Below, piece after piece: positions 38,653 through 47,442 of a stretch of 64,000 bases of DNA. The translations under genes were made by a program, and so were the position numbers. Source of the stretch: Flavobacteriales bacterium (GTDB lineage: Bacteria > Bacteroidota > Bacteroidia > Flavobacteriales_D > Crocinitomicaceae); contig JADFAL010000018.1 in NCBI GenBank assembly GCA_015665275.1, positions 26,778 through 90,777 on the forward strand. The letters are read 5' to 3'. How positions within the stretch are numbered: the first letter of the stretch is position 1; each line of letters begins with the position of its first letter. The notes under the pieces are model-generated. The model ran no database searches and had not been told where the DNA came from. It was given only the letters and a program-made list of their open reading frames with translations.

Positions 38653-38737
38653 GAAAATGTGCCTTTTAAAAGTTACATAGAAATATACAGGTCTATTTGG
38701 ATCCTATCATTTCAAACGTGATTAAAGGCACATTTTC
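38653..38737. repeat. 14-bp perfect inverted repeat between the two M43 genes
   Basis: GAAAATGTGCCTTT at 38653-38666 and its exact complement AAAGGCACATTTTC at 38724-38737, 57 nt apart, in the 222-bp gap between the paralogous proteases. There is no T-tract. It may be a regulatory structure or the ends of a small mobile remnant. Confidence 0.55.
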
Positions 38738-38768
38738 AATTAAATGCAATGCAAGAAGTACCGGTAAT

Positions 38769-40997
38769 TTACAATACGACTACCTTTTTTATAACGCTAT
38801 GGTCACCGCTTTGTATTTCAAGTAGATAACATCCTGCGCTCAAGTGAGTACTTGTCGAAACCTGATGCGTTACCGCCCCGTTTGTTGTGTTGTTTTCATC
38901 AACAGAAATTACTTTTCCTTGCGAATCACGAAGTGTGAATGTCACCGGGGAATTCTGTGCATAATAACTTACTGAAATTGCTTCTCCCTGATTTGGATTC
39001 GGGTAAACGTTAATCTCCATGTCTTTCATGAACAGATCCGCAGCATTCAAGGTTCCGCTGATTTGAATATTGTCAATGAACAAGTTACTTGATTCATCAG
39101 ACGCTTCAAATGAAAAGCGAAGGCGTGTTTTGTTATCGGTTGAAGTTGTGTTAAATGTGAATGTTGCTTCTCGCCACATACCATTATTAGCCGGAGCAAA
39201 ATCTGTGTACCCTGCATATCCCGCAGTTACCAAATCGTTTCCTGTTAATGTAGACCCAACCGGTGTTCCTCCAACATTGAGAACGCGCGGTGTCCAGTTT
39301 TCTCCACAGTTAGCAGAAGTGTAAATTCTTAAGTTTTCTGTGATATCCGCAGTATTGGTAGCGTTTGTTGCGTATGCATATTTAAACGTAACCGAAACAT
39401 TGGATGTGTATCTTAAGTCAATTGCTGGTGTGATCAAGTGATCCATACTCAGTCCCAATCGTTGATTGTAGAACCCTTCATCAGTGAAAGGATCAGCCTG
39501 AGAATTGTCAAAGTAATTTTGCAGTTTCCAAGCTTTCGTTCCGTCGTATCCGTCGTTGTCAACTACTTGGAATGCTCCGTAATTGTCTTCTGGATTTTGT
39601 TTTAGGAAGTAATTTGTTCCTGTTCCGGGGGCTGATTCTGATTCCATGTCGAACATCGTCGGACCGCTAGCTTCAGCCCAATCACCAGAAATATAAATGT
39701 AATCTGTTTCTTCTCTCATGTCAGAACCAGTTGCGTTCGTAACTGTCAATGTTACTTTTTTCCATCCCGCTCCGTTGAAGGTTACGTTTGCAACTCCAGA
39801 AGTTGATGTCGCTGGAGTTCCATCTTCAAACGTCCAAACACGACTGTCAACCACTGCGTTCCAGGATACGTCTGTAAATGTAACCGGAGTTCCAGCACAA
39901 GCAGTTGTTCGGTTCGCGAAGAAATCTGCAACTGGAGTACATAATGGCACCGTCAATTCGTTGCTAGGATCTTGCGGTGTCTGTAAGTTTTGAATTCCTG
40001 TCAATTCCAATGTAGTGTCCAACCATAGGTTACTACGCTGTCCGGCAATTCCTTCCAATGTGTTATTCATGGCAGTACACTGTCCCGGAGTAAAGTGGCG
40101 GTAACAGTATGAGTAGTCCATGTAGTTTTGAAGATCCTCAACCACACCACCATTGGTCGTGTCACAATCAATCCACTCAGTAGGGTAGATGTAGTTACAG
40201 TTTTGGTGTCCTTTTGTTGGAGGTGTATCTGCAATTCCATCGTCGTTACAGATCGTTGGGCCGTTGTTAATCAAATCTGAATTGCCGAATACGTGAGCAA
40301 GTCCTAACCAGTGACCGATTTCGTGTGTAATTACGGATTCAACCCCTGGGCTTCCAGTTCCGATGGTTCCAACGTAGTTATGTGCAGAAAGTACTCCATC
40401 GACCCAGAATCCTGAACCGTCAGTACTTGCTGGGAATGTTGCATAAGCCGCAGCTCCGGGAACTCCTACGATATCTACTACCCATACATTTAAGTAACGG
40501 GAGCGATTCCACTGATTCAATTTGGAATATGCATCCCCCACACGTGTCTCGTGTGAATAAATGTGTTCGATTCCATTTGTACAGTTCCCTAGTGGATCTT
40601 TTGCTGCCAATTTGAAAGTGATGTGAGAGTTTCCATTTAAGTTCTGGAACTCGGCTACTAGATCAATTGAATCTGCATCCGCCGCATTGAATTCACGGTT
40701 GATTACCTCCATGGCATCATACACTTGCGCATCGGCAATCAATTCGTTTCCGTATTCATGAATAATATGGAATACTACAGGGATTTCGTAATTCACTGAT
40801 GATTTTCCATTCACTGTTGATACAACAGCACTATTTTCAAGCAAACGATGTGCTTCGTATTGCTCTCTTAGTTCTGGATAATCGTTGAAAAGTTGCTCTT
40901 GAGCCGTGTATGCTCCACAAGCACCGTTTAGATCTTGGGCAAATACAGATGACATCCCAAATAACCCCAAAGTAAGGGTAAGAAGTTTTCGTTTCAT
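38769..40997 (-). CDS. Secreted M43 metalloprotease with PKD domain and T9SS tail (copy 2)
   Basis: A 742-residue paralogue of the downstream gene, colinear through the signal peptide (ends VFAQ), catalytic domain, PKD-like domain, beta-rich domain and T9SS tail (VYPNPNQGEAISV...IKKVVVL). Zinc site H225-E-x-x-H229-x-x-G-x-x-H235 (THEIGHWLGLAH); Met-turn NYMDYSYC. The catalytic domains differ most near the zinc loop (extra VGTIGTGSPGVE here), suggesting different substrates. Tandem duplication is inferred from adjacency and colinearity. Confidence 0.92.
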   Translation of the reverse strand: MKRKLLTLTLGLFGMSSVFAQDLNGACGAYTAQEQLFNDYPELREQYEAHRLLENSAVVSTVNGKSSVNYEIPVVFHIIHEYGNELIADAQVYDAMEVINREFNAADADSIDLVAEFQNLNGNSHITFKLAAKDPLGNCTNGIEHIYSHETRVGDAYSKLNQWNRSRYLNVWVVDIVGVPGAAAYATFPASTDGSGFWVDGVLSAHNYVGTIGTGSPGVESVITHEIGHWLGLAHVFGNSDLINNGPTICNDDGIADTPPTKGHQNCNYIYPTEWIDCDTTNGGVVEDLQNYMDYSYCYRHFTPGQCTAMNNTLEGIAGQRSNLWLDTTLELTGIQNLQTPQDPSNELTVPLCTPVADFFANRTTACAGTPVTFTDVSWNAVVDSRVWTFEDGTPATSTSGVANVTFNGAGWKKVTLTVTNATGSDMREETDYIYISGDWAEASGPTMFDMESESAPGTGTNYFLKQNPEDNYGAFQVVDNDGYDGTKAWKLQNYFDNSQADPFTDEGFYNQRLGLSMDHLITPAIDLRYTSNVSVTFKYAYATNATNTADITENLRIYTSANCGENWTPRVLNVGGTPVGSTLTGNDLVTAGYAGYTDFAPANNGMWREATFTFNTTSTDNKTRLRFSFEASDESSNLFIDNIQISGTLNAADLFMKDMEINVYPNPNQGEAISVSYYAQNSPVTFTLRDSQGKVISVDENNTTNGAVTHQVSTSTHLSAGCYLLEIQSGDHSVIKKVVVL

Positions 40998-41095
40998 AGT
41001 ACAAGTAACATAAGTTGTAGGCGCACAATGTACGAAAAAAGAACCTTCAAAATAAAAAGTGAAGAAGCCAGCTATTTAACTGTAGCAATCCTTGA

Positions 41096-41968
41096 CTAAA
41101 ACAGGTGTTTTTCAGCACGATAAGAGGATCGAACCAGTGGTCCACTTTCCACGTATCGGAAGCCCATTTCCAATCCTAACTCCTTGTATTCTGCGAAACG
41201 CTCCGGAGTAACAAATTCATCAATGGGTAAATGTTTGGGAGTTGGTTGTAGGTATTGTCCTAATGTTAGAATGTCTACATCTACGCTTCGAAGATCTTCC
41301 ATCGTTTCGATGATTTCTTCATGCGTTTCTCCCAATCCAAGCATCACACCGGATTTCGTTTTCATTCCTCCTTTCTTCAATCGGAATAAAACTTCCAGAC
41401 TTCGATCGTATTTGGCTTGAATTCGAACTTCTTTTGTCAAGCGACGTACCGTCTCCAAGTTGTGACTCACAATTTCTGGCGCCACATCAATAACCACTTG
41501 AAGGTTGTCCCAGTTTCCAGCGAAATCGGGAATCAAAGTTTCTAAGGTTGTTTCGGGAGATTGTTGACGAATAGCTCGCACTGTCTGCGCCCAAATCTCT
41601 GATCCGCCATCTTTCAAATCGTCGCGATCTACTGAAGTAATAACCGCGTGTTTTACCCCCATTGTTTTTACGCTGTGTGCCACCTTTCCAGGTTCGTAGA
41701 TATCTACATCATCAGGGCGACCTGTTTTCACCGCACAGAAACCACAAGAGCGCGTACAAATATTTCCAAGAATCATGAACGTAGCGGTTCCTTCGCCCCA
41801 ACATTCTCCCATGTTTGGACAGTTTCCGCTTTCACAAATCGTATGCAGATTATGCTCTTCCACAAGCGATCGAACCTTTTTGTAATTCTCGCCAGTAGGG
41901 AGTTTTACTCGCAACCATTTTGGCTTTTTGATTCGAACCGCACCTTCTCCTTCTTTGATCTCACTCAT
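41096..41968 (-). CDS. lipA: Lipoyl synthase
   Basis: A 290-residue radical SAM enzyme that inserts two sulfurs into the octanoyl chain on lipoyl domains. Auxiliary cluster cysteines C45, C50 and C56 ([12 protein letters not shown]); radical SAM cluster C71-x3-C75-x2-C78 (CTRSCGFC); then [15 protein letters not shown] and [11 protein letters not shown], and the C-terminal SSYRAEKHL holding the cluster serine (RSSY). Normal length. It is divergent from an OsmC-family gene. Confidence 0.96.
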   Translation of the reverse strand: MSEIKEGEGAVRIKKPKWLRVKLPTGENYKKVRSLVEEHNLHTICESGNCPNMGECWGEGTATFMILGNICTRSCGFCAVKTGRPDDVDIYEPGKVAHSVKTMGVKHAVITSVDRDDLKDGGSEIWAQTVRAIRQQSPETTLETLIPDFAGNWDNLQVVIDVAPEIVSHNLETVRRLTKEVRIQAKYDRSLEVLFRLKKGGMKTKSGVMLGLGETHEEIIETMEDLRSVDVDILTLGQYLQPTPKHLPIDEFVTPERFAEYKELGLEMGFRYVESGPLVRSSYRAEKHLF

Positions 41969-42007
41969 CGCATTCGTATTAAGTTGTTCCGTAGCCCAAA
42001 TAAACGC

Positions 42008-42051
42008 TACTTTTGTCTATCGATTTAGACGATAACAATAGTACAAAATTA
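42008..42051. promoter_or_regulatory. Divergent promoter region lipA / osmC-like
   Basis: Plus-strand box TACTTTTG at 42008-42015 (TTG at 41984-41986, spacing 21) points toward the OsmC gene. Minus-strand box TAATTTTG at 42051-42044 points toward lipA. Both have leaders of 50-75 nt. The spacing is longer than consensus, so these are modest calls. Confidence 0.4.
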
Positions 42052-42068
42052 CAGAATTTCGATAGCAT

Positions 42069-42473
42069 ATGGCAACCTCCGCAGTGGAATATAACGGGAA
42101 CCTTCGTACAACGTGTACACATCATAAATCAGGGCAGGAAATCATTACGGATGCCCCCACTGATAATAATGGAAAAGGAGAGGCGTTTTCACCGACTGAT
42201 TTAGTCGCAACGGTTTATGCATCTTGTATGATTACCATTATTGGAATCCACTGTGATAAGAACGGTCATTCCTTTGAAAATGGAAGGGCTGAAGTCACGA
42301 AGATTATGGGGGATGCTCCACGGCGCATTGCACGTTTGGACGTCGCCTTGGATTTGAGTGGAAATGGTTGGGAAGAAGCCTTTTGTGAACGCATTAAGAG
42401 AGTAGCAGAAGCGTGCCCAGTTGCACAATCTATTCATCCTGATATCGAAATTTCAATTACCTACAAATTCTAA
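42069..42473 (+). CDS. OsmC-family protein
   Basis: A 134-residue protein of the OsmC/YhfA type: FSPTDLVATVYASCMITIIGIHCDKNG carries the first Cys, and AEACPVAQSIHPDIEISITY the second, the two redox cysteines of the family. Members reduce organic hydroperoxides or act in related thiol chemistry. The rRNA/tRNA methyltransferase gene starts 1 nt after its stop. Confidence 0.88.
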   Translation: MATSAVEYNGNLRTTCTHHKSGQEIITDAPTDNNGKGEAFSPTDLVATVYASCMITIIGIHCDKNGHSFENGRAEVTKIMGDAPRRIARLDVALDLSGNGWEEAFCERIKRVAEACPVAQSIHPDIEISITYKF

Positions 42474-42474
42474 A

Positions 42475-43254
42475 ATGGAGAGAAGACCTAAATACGACGA
42501 CCACCCAAGAAAGAAAAAAGATTCTGGGGATTACATATTCGGTGTTCGTGCCGTAATTGAAGCGGTAAAAGCTGGAAGAGAGTTGAACAAGATTCTCATC
42601 CAGAAGGGAATGAACAAGGAGTTGTTTCTTGAATTAAAGGAGGCATTGAAAGGTGAGAGCCACAATTTACAATTCGTTCCTTCTGAAAAACTAAATGCCA
42701 TTACCGAGAATAATCACCAGGGAGTAATCGCTTATGTTTCGCCTATAGAATACTATAAAGCCGAAACATTGATTGAAGAATTGTTGGAAGAAGGTAAGAA
42801 ACCCTTTGTACTTGCATTGGATCGATTGACAGACGTGCGAAACTTCGGTGCTATTGCTCGAACGGCAGAATGTGAAGGAGTGGATGCGATCATCATTCCT
42901 TCGAAAGGGTCGGTTACGGTAACTCCGGATGCCATTAAAACATCCGCCGGGGCTTTGAACCGTATTAAGGTCTGTAAAACGGACGATTTAAAAGATACAC
43001 TCTTCTATATTCAGCAATGTGGCGTGCGATTGGTCGCTTGTACAGAAAAAGGGAGTGTTCCTTTGTTCGAAACCAATTTGCGCGGATCAGTAACCGTAAT
43101 AATGGGGTCTGAGAAGGATGGAGTTTCATCCGATTTGGTCAATATGGCGGATGTTCGTTGTCGTATTCCAATGCGTGGAGAAATTGCTTCTTTGAATGTA
43201 AGCGTCGCTGCTGGCATGGTTTTGTATGAGAAATTACGTCAAGAGATTTATTAA
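42475..43254 (+). CDS. SpoU-family 23S rRNA/tRNA 2'-O-methyltransferase (RlmB-like)
   Basis: A 259-residue SPOUT enzyme. The N-terminal L30e-like substrate domain begins YIFGVRAVIEAVKAGRELNKILIQKG, and the C-terminal knot carries LDRLTDVRNFGAIARTAEC, VTVIMGSEKDGVSSDLV and IPMRGEIASLNVSVAAGMVLYE. These are the three SpoU motifs. A two-domain layout fits RlmB (Gm2251 of 23S rRNA), but TrmH-like targets cannot be excluded. The ATG at 42475 was chosen over the longer frame that runs back into the OsmC gene. Confidence 0.9.
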   Translation: MERRPKYDDHPRKKKDSGDYIFGVRAVIEAVKAGRELNKILIQKGMNKELFLELKEALKGESHNLQFVPSEKLNAITENNHQGVIAYVSPIEYYKAETLIEELLEEGKKPFVLALDRLTDVRNFGAIARTAECEGVDAIIIPSKGSVTVTPDAIKTSAGALNRIKVCKTDDLKDTLFYIQQCGVRLVACTEKGSVPLFETNLRGSVTVIMGSEKDGVSSDLVNMADVRCRIPMRGEIASLNVSVAAGMVLYEKLRQEIY

Positions 43255-43271
43255 GTCAAAATAGAACGCCC

Positions 43272-43733
43272 ATGACACGCTTATTCATTTTACTTTTCGT
43301 TTTGGCAATCGTGCCGTTTGCTCAAGCACAATTGCCCAATCGGGTGAAGAAGTTGGAGGGACTTTGGGAGTATAATGAAGGCAGTGGATTCGAGCGCTGG
43401 GAACAGCGCGGTGAAGTGATGTATGGTGAGTCGTTTCGAATTAATAAACTAGGCGACACTTTGATCGCGGAAAACTTTGAAATCAGCTACGTTAATAAGC
43501 GGTTGGTTTTAAATTTGACGGCGTATCATATGGTAAACGATTCTATTCAAATCAAAGAAAAAGTATTGGTTGGAAAACGCCGAAAAATGGAGTTTTCAGG
43601 GTTGTCCGGAAATCGATTGAAGCAACTAGAATTCAAGTTTGGGTTTCTCTCGAAAAACCGATTGAAACTATTCATTCATCATCAAGGGATGCTGAAGCCG
43701 CAAAAATTAAGAATGGTCCGCCGAGAAATTTAA
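43272..43733 (+). CDS. Secreted protein of unknown function
   Basis: A 153-residue protein with a signal peptide (LFILLFVLAIVPFAQAQ), then a beta-rich basic domain (LEGLWEYNEGSGFERWEQRGEVMYGESFRIN...). The WEYNEGS...W pattern recalls the small lipocalin-like DUF6265 group, but I cannot confirm it. Periplasmic. It ends 4 nt inside the convergent nucleotidase gene. Confidence 0.65.
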   Translation: MTRLFILLFVLAIVPFAQAQLPNRVKKLEGLWEYNEGSGFERWEQRGEVMYGESFRINKLGDTLIAENFEISYVNKRLVLNLTAYHMVNDSIQIKEKVLVGKRRKMEFSGLSGNRLKQLEFKFGFLSKNRLKLFIHHQGMLKPQKLRMVRREI

Positions 43734-44437
43734 ATAGATGTTGGCATAAAAGGGATAATCTCTGGCAATCTACTTAAATCATTAATCTGCCATTCGTGTG
43801 CGCGGTCTTTATATTGTCTGTGCGGATCAAACAGAACCCCAGTCATCCCAACGCGTTCCGATCCTTGAACATCAACGCGCAAATCATCTCCAATCATCAC
43901 ACTTTCTTCTGGCTTAGCATTGGCCAATTTCATAGTATGCTGAAAAATCTCAGGAGCCGGTTTGTTTTTACCTACATCTTCCGAACAGATAATCACATCA
44001 AAATAATCAAGAAGTCCACAATTTTCCAATTTGATAAATTGTACTTCTTTAAACCCGTTCGTAATAATGTGTAATTGCTTTTCTTGCTTCTTTAAATCTT
44101 GCAAGATTTCGTGTGTATTCGGAAAGATGTTTTTCTGTCGAGGAGATATTGCTACATATCCATCCGCTAATTTTTGAGCAATCTCTGGTGCGGCTACTTG
44201 AAAACTTTTAAGTGTGTCTTCGAACCGTTTGATTCTGAGAACCGCTTTTGTAATCTTTCCTGATCCGTATGAATGCCAAAGTTTCGCATTGATTTTCTTA
44301 TACGATTTGAAAAAGGTCTCAAAATCGCGCATGTGATCGCCAAGATTCAATTCAGCATAGAGTATTCTGAGGGCTTGTTCGGAATTCTTCTCAAAGTCCC
44401 ACAGTGTTCGGTCTAAGTCAAAAAAGATGTGTTTCAT
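43730..44437 (-). CDS. HAD-family pyrimidine nucleotidase, YjjG-like
   Basis: A 235-residue HAD hydrolase. Motif I is FFDLDRTLWDFEKNSEQAL, characteristic of YjjG noncanonical pyrimidine nucleotidases; motif II is IITNG, motif III lysine in VGKNKPAPEIF, motif IV MIGDDLRVDVQGSERVGM. It removes phosphate from (non-canonical) nucleoside monophosphates. Its start overlaps the end of the upstream membrane-protein gene by 4 nt, and upp lies just beyond, so a minus-strand operon upp-membrane protein-nucleotidase is likely. Confidence 0.87.
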   Translation of the reverse strand: MKHIFFDLDRTLWDFEKNSEQALRILYAELNLGDHMRDFETFFKSYKKINAKLWHSYGSGKITKAVLRIKRFEDTLKSFQVAAPEIAQKLADGYVAISPRQKNIFPNTHEILQDLKKQEKQLHIITNGFKEVQFIKLENCGLLDYFDVIICSEDVGKNKPAPEIFQHTMKLANAKPEESVMIGDDLRVDVQGSERVGMTGVLFDPHRQYKDRAHEWQINDLSRLPEIIPFMPTSI

Positions 44438-44895
44438 GCAAATAAATAGGTGATGGAGGTGCTTACTAATCCATTAATACAAATGCCTAGTACAATGATA
44501 GGGAAGGTAATTTTGCGTTTCCCAAAAAACTTCGCGGTAACCACAGAACCAAGAGGCACAGACATAAAGAAGGGGGCCCACATGGCAATTCCAAAAAGCC
44601 CAATGGACCGTTTTACTCGAACCACAGATTTGTTCAATCGTGTAAAGTTCTTCTTTCGTTTCAATGGAGTGCCATTCTTTATGCTTTCGAGGTATTTTTC
44701 AACTCTTTTTTGATGGGCACGCTTCATGAAGTAATTCGCACCAAAGTAAAATATGATTGCCGTAAGAAATGCTCCCGTTATACAGGAAAAGTATGTTTCG
44801 AAAAAGCTAAGTTCAAAGCCCAATCCGGCCACCGGAGCAAACATGAATTTGATACTGGAAAGTCCAGCCAAAGATAAATAAGCAATCCAATTCAT
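44434..44895 (-). CDS. Small membrane protein, unknown function
   Basis: A 153-residue protein with about four hydrophobic segments and a very basic central loop (KRAHQKRVEKYLESIKNGTPLKRKKNF). It begins MNWIAYLSLAGLSSIKFMFAP. I recognise no family motif; layout is loosely like DedA/small export proteins, too weak to name. It lies between upp (4-nt gap) and the nucleotidase gene (4-nt overlap). Confidence 0.65.
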   Translation of the reverse strand: MNWIAYLSLAGLSSIKFMFAPVAGLGFELSFFETYFSCITGAFLTAIIFYFGANYFMKRAHQKRVEKYLESIKNGTPLKRKKNFTRLNKSVVRVKRSIGLFGIAMWAPFFMSVPLGSVVTAKFFGKRKITFPIIVLGICINGLVSTSITYLFA

Positions 44896-44899
44896 ATTC

Positions 44900-45550
44900 C
44901 TAGATCTTCACTCCGTAAGCAAGATCACCAGCATCACCAAGTCCTGGGACTATATATGATTCTGCCGTCAATTCACTATCGATAGCACCAATATAATACT
45001 CCGTTCTGGTCGGTAGTTTTTGTTTTAGAAAGTTCAAGGCGTCTGGCGTTGCAATGGCAGAAACAACGAATATGCTTCGCGGATTTCCTTGTTGTAACAG
45101 CGCCTTGTAGACTAATGCCATAGAAGTTCCTGTCGCCAACATTGGGTCAGATATAATTAGGTCCTTGCCGTCAATTCCGGGGGCAGCCATGTACTCTACA
45201 AATACATCGAAATCCTGCGGAGTTGTATGCTTTCTGTATGCGCTAACGAAGGCGCTTTCTGCGCGATCGAAGTAATTCAATAATCCCAAATGCATTCCCA
45301 GTCCCGCACGCAAGATGGTTGCCAAAACAGGTTGATCTTTTAATAATGGAACTTCTGTGGATCCTAATGGAGTTTCGATCTCTTTGGCTTCGTAGTGCAA
45401 TTTCTTTGATAATTCATAACCTAGAATTTCACTGACGCGTTCAAGGTTTCTTCGAAACCGCATCGGATCTTTCTGAACTTCAACATCGCGCAACTCGGCT
45501 ACGAAGGTTTGAAAAATAGAGTTCGATTCTGACAAATTATGGATCATCTT
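44900..45550 (-). CDS. upp: Uracil phosphoribosyltransferase
   Basis: A 216-residue enzyme joining uracil and PRPP to UMP in pyrimidine salvage. It has TILRAGLGMHLGLL, the PRPP loop SDPMLATGTSMAL and the uracil-binding end YIVPGLGDAGDLAYGVK. The ATG at 45550 (MIHNLSESNS) is chosen, since the longer frame adds unconserved residues and runs toward the divergent promoter. Pairing with a pyrimidine nucleotidase in the same operon fits salvage. Confidence 0.93.
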   Translation of the reverse strand, partial: KMIHNLSESNSIFQTFVAELRDVEVQKDPMRFRRNLERVSEILGYELSKKLHYEAKEIETPLGSTEVPLLKDQPVLATILRAGLGMHLGLLNYFDRAESAFVSAYRKHTTPQDFDVFVEYMAAPGIDGKDLIISDPMLATGTSMALVYKALLQQGNPRSIFVVSAIATPDALNFLKQKLPTRTEYYIGAIDSELTAESYIVPGLGDAGDLAYGVKI

Positions 45551-45650
45551 GGAAGGATTTACGATAAAAGTACGGCAATAATTTATTTTGGCAAGGAGCA
45601 TTTTTCAGACAACATTTTCCATCGCGCTCTTTCAGTTTCAATCTTTGGAT

Positions 45651-45658
45651 TAACTTTG
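45651..45658 (+). promoter_or_regulatory. -7 promoter box TAACTTTG, 5 nt before the ABC exporter ATG
   Basis: An exact TAnnTTTG match with the ATG at 45664; only a weak -33 (TTTC region near 45630). Predicts a leaderless or near-leaderless operon mRNA. Confidence 0.55.
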
Positions 45659-45663
45659 CAGTA

Positions 45664-47442
45664 ATGGCGCAGAAGAACAAGTTGAATACCCGGGTATTTA
45701 TCCGGCTGCTTTCCTACTGGAAAACCTACAAATTTTTGTTCTTTCTGGCCGTGGCTACAACTGTCTTTTTAGCTTTTATTGGTCCAACTCGTCCTTATGT
45801 AATTAAATACATGATTGACGAGTATATTCAGAAGAGCCAAAACATTGATATGTTATGGTACTGGACAATTGTTGTAATTATCATGTTATTGGCCGAAGGA
45901 TTGTTCCAATTCGTCTCCAGTTACTTCGCCAACTTATTTGCGCAATCCATCATTCGAGATATCCGAAAGAAACTCATGAAACATATCATGTCATTCAATA
46001 TTCGGTATTTCGATAAAACTCCGGTGGGAACACATGTAACGCGTTTAGTTTCGGATATGGAGGCAATTACCGATGTGTTTTCAGCTGGAATGATGGCCAT
46101 TATCGGTGACTTACTGATGCTGTTGATAATAGTTGGATGGATGTTCTTTATGGATTGGAGCTTGGCGCTTTTGACCTTAGTGCCTATTCCAATTTTAATT
46201 GTTGCAACGCGTATTTTCGCCCGAGCAGTGCGTAAATCGTACGAGCAGGAAAGAGAAGCGGTGAATCGATTGAATAATTTCGTAAACGAACGGTTGACAG
46301 GGATTTCTATCGTTCAATTGTTTAATAGACAGGAAGCAGAATCTGGACAGTTCCGTGAGATCAACAAGAAACACCGTCAGGCGCATTTCAATTCGATATG
46401 GGCATATTCCATATTCTTCCCAATTGTGGAAACATTAAGCACATTGTCGATTGCACTACTGCTTGTATGGGCTGGGGTGACTGTTAGTGACAAAGCTGGT
46501 GGCACCGAGACTGACCTTGGGACTGTTACTGCTTTTGTTCTATGGATTTACATGTTGTATCGACCTATTCGTCAGTTGGCAGATAAGTTCAATATTCTTC
46601 AGCGTGGGACGGTTCGAGCAGAACGTGTTTTTAAAGAATTGGATCGCGAACAACACATCCAGAATGATGGGGCAGAAACAAATGTCAACTTTGGAACCAA
46701 TATTCACTTTAAGGATGTCTACTTTGCCTACAATGATGAAGATTGGGTGTTGCAAGATTTGAATCTCACTATCGAAACAGGCTCTACCGTAGCTTTCGTT
46801 GGAGCAACGGGAGCAGGAAAGACATCCATCGTCAATTTGATTGGAAGATTCTACGAGTTCCAAAAGGGGACTATTTCATTTGGAGACACTTCCATTACAG
46901 ATATTGAATTGTCGCACCTCAGAAGAAACGTAGCATTTGTATTGCAGGATGTATTCTTGTTCTCCGATACTGTTCACAACAATATTACGTTGAACGATCC
47001 ATCTATTACCCGCGAACAGGTAGTTGAAGCTGCAAAGGCTGTTGGGACACATGATTTTATCGCCAAACTTCCCGGAACTTATGATTACGAAGTAGGAGAA
47101 CGTGGTGGAGTCCTGTCCGTAGGTCAACGACAATTGCTTTCGTTCATCCGTGCATATGTATACAATCCAAGTATTTTAATTTTGGATGAGGCAACATCAA
47201 GCGTAGATATGGAATCAGAAATATTGATTCAGGAAGCAACAAAGAAAATCACCAAAGGAAGAACATCCATAGTCATTGCACACCGATTATCAACCATTCA
47301 AAATGCGGATAAGATTGTGGTATTGGACAAAGGAAGAATAGTAGAAGTTGGCGATCATCACGAATTGCTAACGCATCAAGGATATTACAGAAGATTGTAC
47401 GATCTGCAGTTTTCTGAAATGCACGATAGAACGAAGAAATGA
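45664..47442 (+). CDS. ABC exporter, MsbA/LmrA-like half-transporter
   Basis: A 592-residue protein. Six transmembrane helices (about residues 15-310) join to one ATPase domain: Walker A GATGAGKTSIVN, Q-loop LQDVFLFSDTV, signature LSVGQRQLLSF, Walker B ILILDEATSSVD and the switch His in IAHRLSTI. It is homodimeric and exports lipids, peptides or drugs; substrate unknown. Its TGA overlaps the ATG of the next gene (ATGA), so it is translationally coupled to a solute-binding-like protein and ferrochelatase. Confidence 0.93.
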   Translation: MAQKNKLNTRVFIRLLSYWKTYKFLFFLAVATTVFLAFIGPTRPYVIKYMIDEYIQKSQNIDMLWYWTIVVIIMLLAEGLFQFVSSYFANLFAQSIIRDIRKKLMKHIMSFNIRYFDKTPVGTHVTRLVSDMEAITDVFSAGMMAIIGDLLMLLIIVGWMFFMDWSLALLTLVPIPILIVATRIFARAVRKSYEQEREAVNRLNNFVNERLTGISIVQLFNRQEAESGQFREINKKHRQAHFNSIWAYSIFFPIVETLSTLSIALLLVWAGVTVSDKAGGTETDLGTVTAFVLWIYMLYRPIRQLADKFNILQRGTVRAERVFKELDREQHIQNDGAETNVNFGTNIHFKDVYFAYNDEDWVLQDLNLTIETGSTVAFVGATGAGKTSIVNLIGRFYEFQKGTISFGDTSITDIELSHLRRNVAFVLQDVFLFSDTVHNNITLNDPSITREQVVEAAKAVGTHDFIAKLPGTYDYEVGERGGVLSVGQRQLLSFIRAYVYNPSILILDEATSSVDMESEILIQEATKKITKGRTSIVIAHRLSTIQNADKIVVLDKGRIVEVGDHHELLTHQGYYRRLYDLQFSEMHDRTKK

